From assembly GCF_021130785.1 (NCBI RefSeq), contig NC_060208.1, forward strand, positions 50,532,501 to 50,596,500: 64,000 nt of DNA, written 5' to 3'. Positions within the stretch are counted from its first letter, which is position 1, and the number at the start of each line of letters is the position of its first letter. This document shows, piece by piece, positions 61,671-64,000 of the stretch. A program made the position numbers and the translations under genes. The stretch is from Homalodisca vitripennis. Lineage: Eukaryota > Arthropoda > Insecta > Hemiptera > Cicadellidae. Below the pieces are notes generated by a model, which did not search any database, was not told where the DNA came from, and was given only the letters and a program-made list of their open reading frames with translations.

Positions 61671-62440
61671 TGTAACTAATAAATTCATCCGTAATTGTGT
61701 TTTTAACTTTTTTAAAGCAAAATTAAACAAATATATTGTTATAAATTTTCGTTTTATATTTCATTAAAGGTATTTAAAACTGAGGATTATAAAATTCATG
61801 TAAGCTATATGAATTGATATTTGCTTTAAGATAGTGTACAGGCAAGTTCGTAGTTGGTATCATTCAGTTACATTGAGAACTGTTGATAATTAGATCAATG
61901 TATAATAATTCTATAAAATGTCTCCAGTGATTAGTAAATAATATTTCCGGGTAAGAAAATCTGTACGACATGATTAAATACTTTATTATTTTATAATCCT
62001 TGCGAAAAATATTTATAATACTAAAAATCGCTGTTCGGTAAATAATCAAATTTGCAAGGCAAGTCAGCGTTATGAATTACAATCCCATCCTTTAATAAAG
62101 GAATATGGAGTTTTTCTTTGCCTTCAGTAACTAATTGTCAAATATGGCTCTAAAATTACTCTTAGACATACTACTCATAGGTTATTTTTGCTATTAATTT
62201 AAAATTATGAAGTTCAGAGAAGTTACTCAGAAATTAAACTAGTAATAATCTTACTAATTTGTGAGCTACATTGTCAGGAAGAATTTAAACATTAATACCA
62301 TTTTGAATTAAATGTCGACTTTAAAATAAATAAACCATGTACCGTTCATTGGTTAATTAAATTTCATATAATGTAAATTTCGCAACCTAGTCAGCCAGTA
62401 TAATTTAATATTATTTCTATCCAATGTTCCGGAACTAAAT
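61671..62440. other. AT-rich intergenic DNA
   Basis: No recognised gene. The 61-codon frame at 61864-62049 (minus) is unrecognised. Confidence 0.5.
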
Positions 62441-62800
62441 TATTGGGCGGAGTTACTACCTAATTGGCACGCGTATGAATATTTTCTTCTAACCCTTTGA
62501 AGCAGCCCAACTATGTGACCGAGCAGACCTCGCGCGCTTTGTCCGTAAGTAAAATTTATCTTTTCGTATTATTAAATTAGCCCTTTGATGCCAAACGTAT
62601 AAAAATGATTGTAACGTAAAGTAAAGTTGTAAATTGTAAAGTAACGTACCCTTGAAGATCTTTTATTTGCTTGATTGAGATAGATAAAAGTTGTGGCGTT
62701 ATCCTTATGGCGAACACGTTTTTATAAATAGTAATTTGTATCATTAAGTGGCTAATACCGTCGCGAATTTGTTTTAGGCGAGTTCACGTGTCCCACGTGT
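62440..62800 (+). promoter_or_regulatory. Candidate promoter, splice donor and paired E-boxes
   Basis: ATTGGGCGGAG (about 62442) joins an inverted CCAAT box with a GC box. 100 bp later CCTCGCGCGCTTTGTCC is followed by GTAAGT (62545-62550), a consensus splice donor. Two CACGTG E-boxes lie at 62785-62790 and 62794-62799. Together they suggest a gene 5' end, but no coding exon was recognised, so each element may be chance. Confidence 0.25.
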
Positions 62801-63184
62801 CTCACGGCTCACAGGGCACATATTATTTGAGTAGATGGCTACCAGTTTCATAACTTCTACTCATCTTCTAGTAACCACCGACTAGAAATAACCCTTCTTA
62901 GACTACAGCGCCATTGTCTCGTGCCAAGACGCCGACACCCGGGTTGTGAGTCTACACATTGCGAAGGGAAGTAAAATCTTAATGTTTTATAAAGTAGAAC
63001 ATCGTAGGCATAATTCCAGAGAACATTGGATATTTTAGGCCCACCTATCAGATACACGTTTTTAGTTCTTATATTCTAATTGGCAGCAACGTGGCAATAC
63101 ATACATTTCATTTACCATCTAAAAGTGGTGCTTGTAAGTTTTAATAAATTAAATTGAACTTATGAGTAAACTTTGCAATTCGAG
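62801..63184. other. Mixed-composition DNA, no gene recognised
   Basis: A GC-richer stretch (62860-62960: CTCGTGCCAAGACGCCGAC, ACCCGGGTTGTGAGTC) lies in a 66-codon minus-strand frame with no family features. Confidence 0.35.
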
Positions 63185-63242
63185 TATTTATTACTACGAC
63201 CTCAGAAGTCACCACCCCCATGTGTTATCGTCATACGGTACA
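63185..63242 (+). repeat. 58-bp direct repeat, left copy
   Basis: Matches 63521-63578 with one substitution (CAGAAGTC here, CAGAAATC there). Begins TATTTATTACTACGACCTC and ends TCGTCATACGGTACA. Confidence 0.95.
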
Positions 63243-63318
63243 CACAATTAATGCGCCACTCTGATTTTGATGTGCCTACTCGGCCATCAACTGGGTGAAA
63301 CTGAGTGAAAACGCCACA

Positions 63319-63585
63319 ATGCCTGCCATTAAAATTGAATATTTGTCTAAAGATGAGTTATTATTTGAACTGATATCTAGAGGTGTTAAATTAAATAGTG
63401 ACAGTACAGTAAATGAACTTAGAAAGTCCTTAAGACAGTGTTTGAGAGACAATATTTTACCTACTACTAGTAGCCTATTAAAAATAGATCACAATCAGGA
63501 AGTACAACTGATTTATTATTTATTTATTACTACGACCTCAGAAATCACCACCCCCATGTGTTATCGTCATACGGTACAACCATAA
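63319..63585 (+). CDS. Gag-like N-terminal fragment
   Basis: The frame opens upstream at 63295, but the second ATG (63319), preceded by CGCCACA, gives the better start. It encodes MPAIKIEYLSKDELLFELIS, then RGVKLNSDSTVNELRKSLRQ and CLRDN. The pattern LSKDEL.FEL..RG......TVNELRK.LR resembles the SAP-like N-terminal helix pair found in gag or gag-like proteins of arthropod retrotransposons. The last third (about residues 69-88) is translated from the right copy of the 58-bp repeat and is probably not original coding sequence. No capsid, zinc knuckle, protease or polymerase follows, so this is a fragment. The family call is by resemblance. Confidence 0.35.
   Translation: MPAIKIEYLSKDELLFELISRGVKLNSDSTVNELRKSLRQCLRDNILPTTSSLLKIDHNQEVQLIYYLFITTTSEITTPMCYRHTVQP
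63521..63578 (+). repeat. 58-bp direct repeat, right copy
   Basis: Right copy of the repeat at 63185-63242. The two bracket 278 bp containing the gag-like frame. They could be remnants of terminal repeats, a target duplication of unusual length, or a local segmental duplication. Confidence 0.95.
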
Positions 63586-64000
63586 AGAAATTGTTCTTCC
63601 CACGAAAATACATTGTATAGTTTATGAATAAGGTTGTATAATGCACGTTTGATCATGAAACTACTACGCATTTTATTATCTAATATAAAACCAATATAAA
63701 TAAATTATACATTTTTTGTTTGAAAATATTTTTCACATAGACCAAAAAAACTCCTCAAAAGGCTTTTTAAACTCTAAATATTTCTTTAAGAAAATATCCA
63801 GAAATGTGTATAGAATTATTATAATACAAACAATAAATATTTTTTTTACTTTTACTTTTTACTTTTAAATATGACTTAAGGCTACATGTGATTAATTTTG
63901 TCTGACAAAATACATGATTAATGTATATGTATTTAAAAAAGAACTAGCAGTATACCATATTTATATATAACTCATTAATTCACTTTCACCAGTATCAATT
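63586..64000. other. AT-rich DNA to the window end
   Basis: No frame, repeat or motif recognised apart from T-rich tracts near 63840-63870. Confidence 0.6.

Noticed and set aside
1..64000. CRISPR arrays, operons or phage genes
   Set aside because: No regularly spaced identical repeats, ribosome-binding sites or tightly packed genes; the content is that of an animal nuclear genome.

Overview
This window looks like non-coding, repeat-rich nuclear DNA of an animal, most likely an arthropod and perhaps a hemipteran insect. The evidence is indirect: the DNA is strongly AT-rich, open reading frames are short, there is no operon structure, and every recognisable protein fragment comes from a transposable element of a kind common in arthropod genomes. 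I found no intact host gene. The longest reading frame (329 codons) is the end of a reverse transcriptase. The lineage guess rests on transposon types only and is weak.

Layout, left to right. 1-1130 is an old satellite-like repeat whose sister copy lies at 15.6-16.1 kb. 1131-1885 is the 3' end of a LINE on the minus strand. 5929-6422 is a near-perfect giant hairpin (two arms of about 210 bp, 75 bp loop), next to a minus-strand fragment of a PIF1/Helitron-type helicase (6503-6662). 7112-7446 holds a TA microsatellite and two tandem copies of a tRNA-derived SINE. 10.9-11.7, 16.2-16.7, 20.0-20.3, 25.4-25.6 and 61.0-61.7 kb carry copies of one dispersed repeat family. 12.8-13.05 kb is a mariner-like remnant. 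22.87-23.69 kb is a 5'-truncated LINE framed by a perfect 33-bp target-site duplication.

31948-33387 is a defective cut-and-paste DNA transposon with 15-bp terminal inverted repeats, TTAA on both sides and a broken Mutator-like transposase on the minus strand. 49455-52789 is a decayed Penelope-like element: a reverse transcriptase plus GIY-YIG endonuclease reading frame with many frameshifts, bounded by two 520-bp arms in inverted orientation. 53105-53340 is a second, tRNA-Leu-like SINE. 58996-60455 is a third 5'-truncated LINE. 63185-63578 is a short gag-like reading frame inside a 58-bp direct repeat.

Between these are long AT-rich stretches without recognisable coding content. A few GC-richer islands resemble arthropod promoters. 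The best has a palindromic CRE, TATAAATA and an initiator near 30.5-30.65 kb; weaker ones lie at 38.1, 44.2 and 62.4-62.8 kb. Host exons or regulatory DNA may be hidden here, but the sequence alone does not prove any.

The elements do not work together as a pathway; they are independent mobile-element insertions of different ages. The most informative structures are the inverted-arm Penelope element, the TTAA element, the giant hairpin and the LINE with its exact 33-bp duplication.
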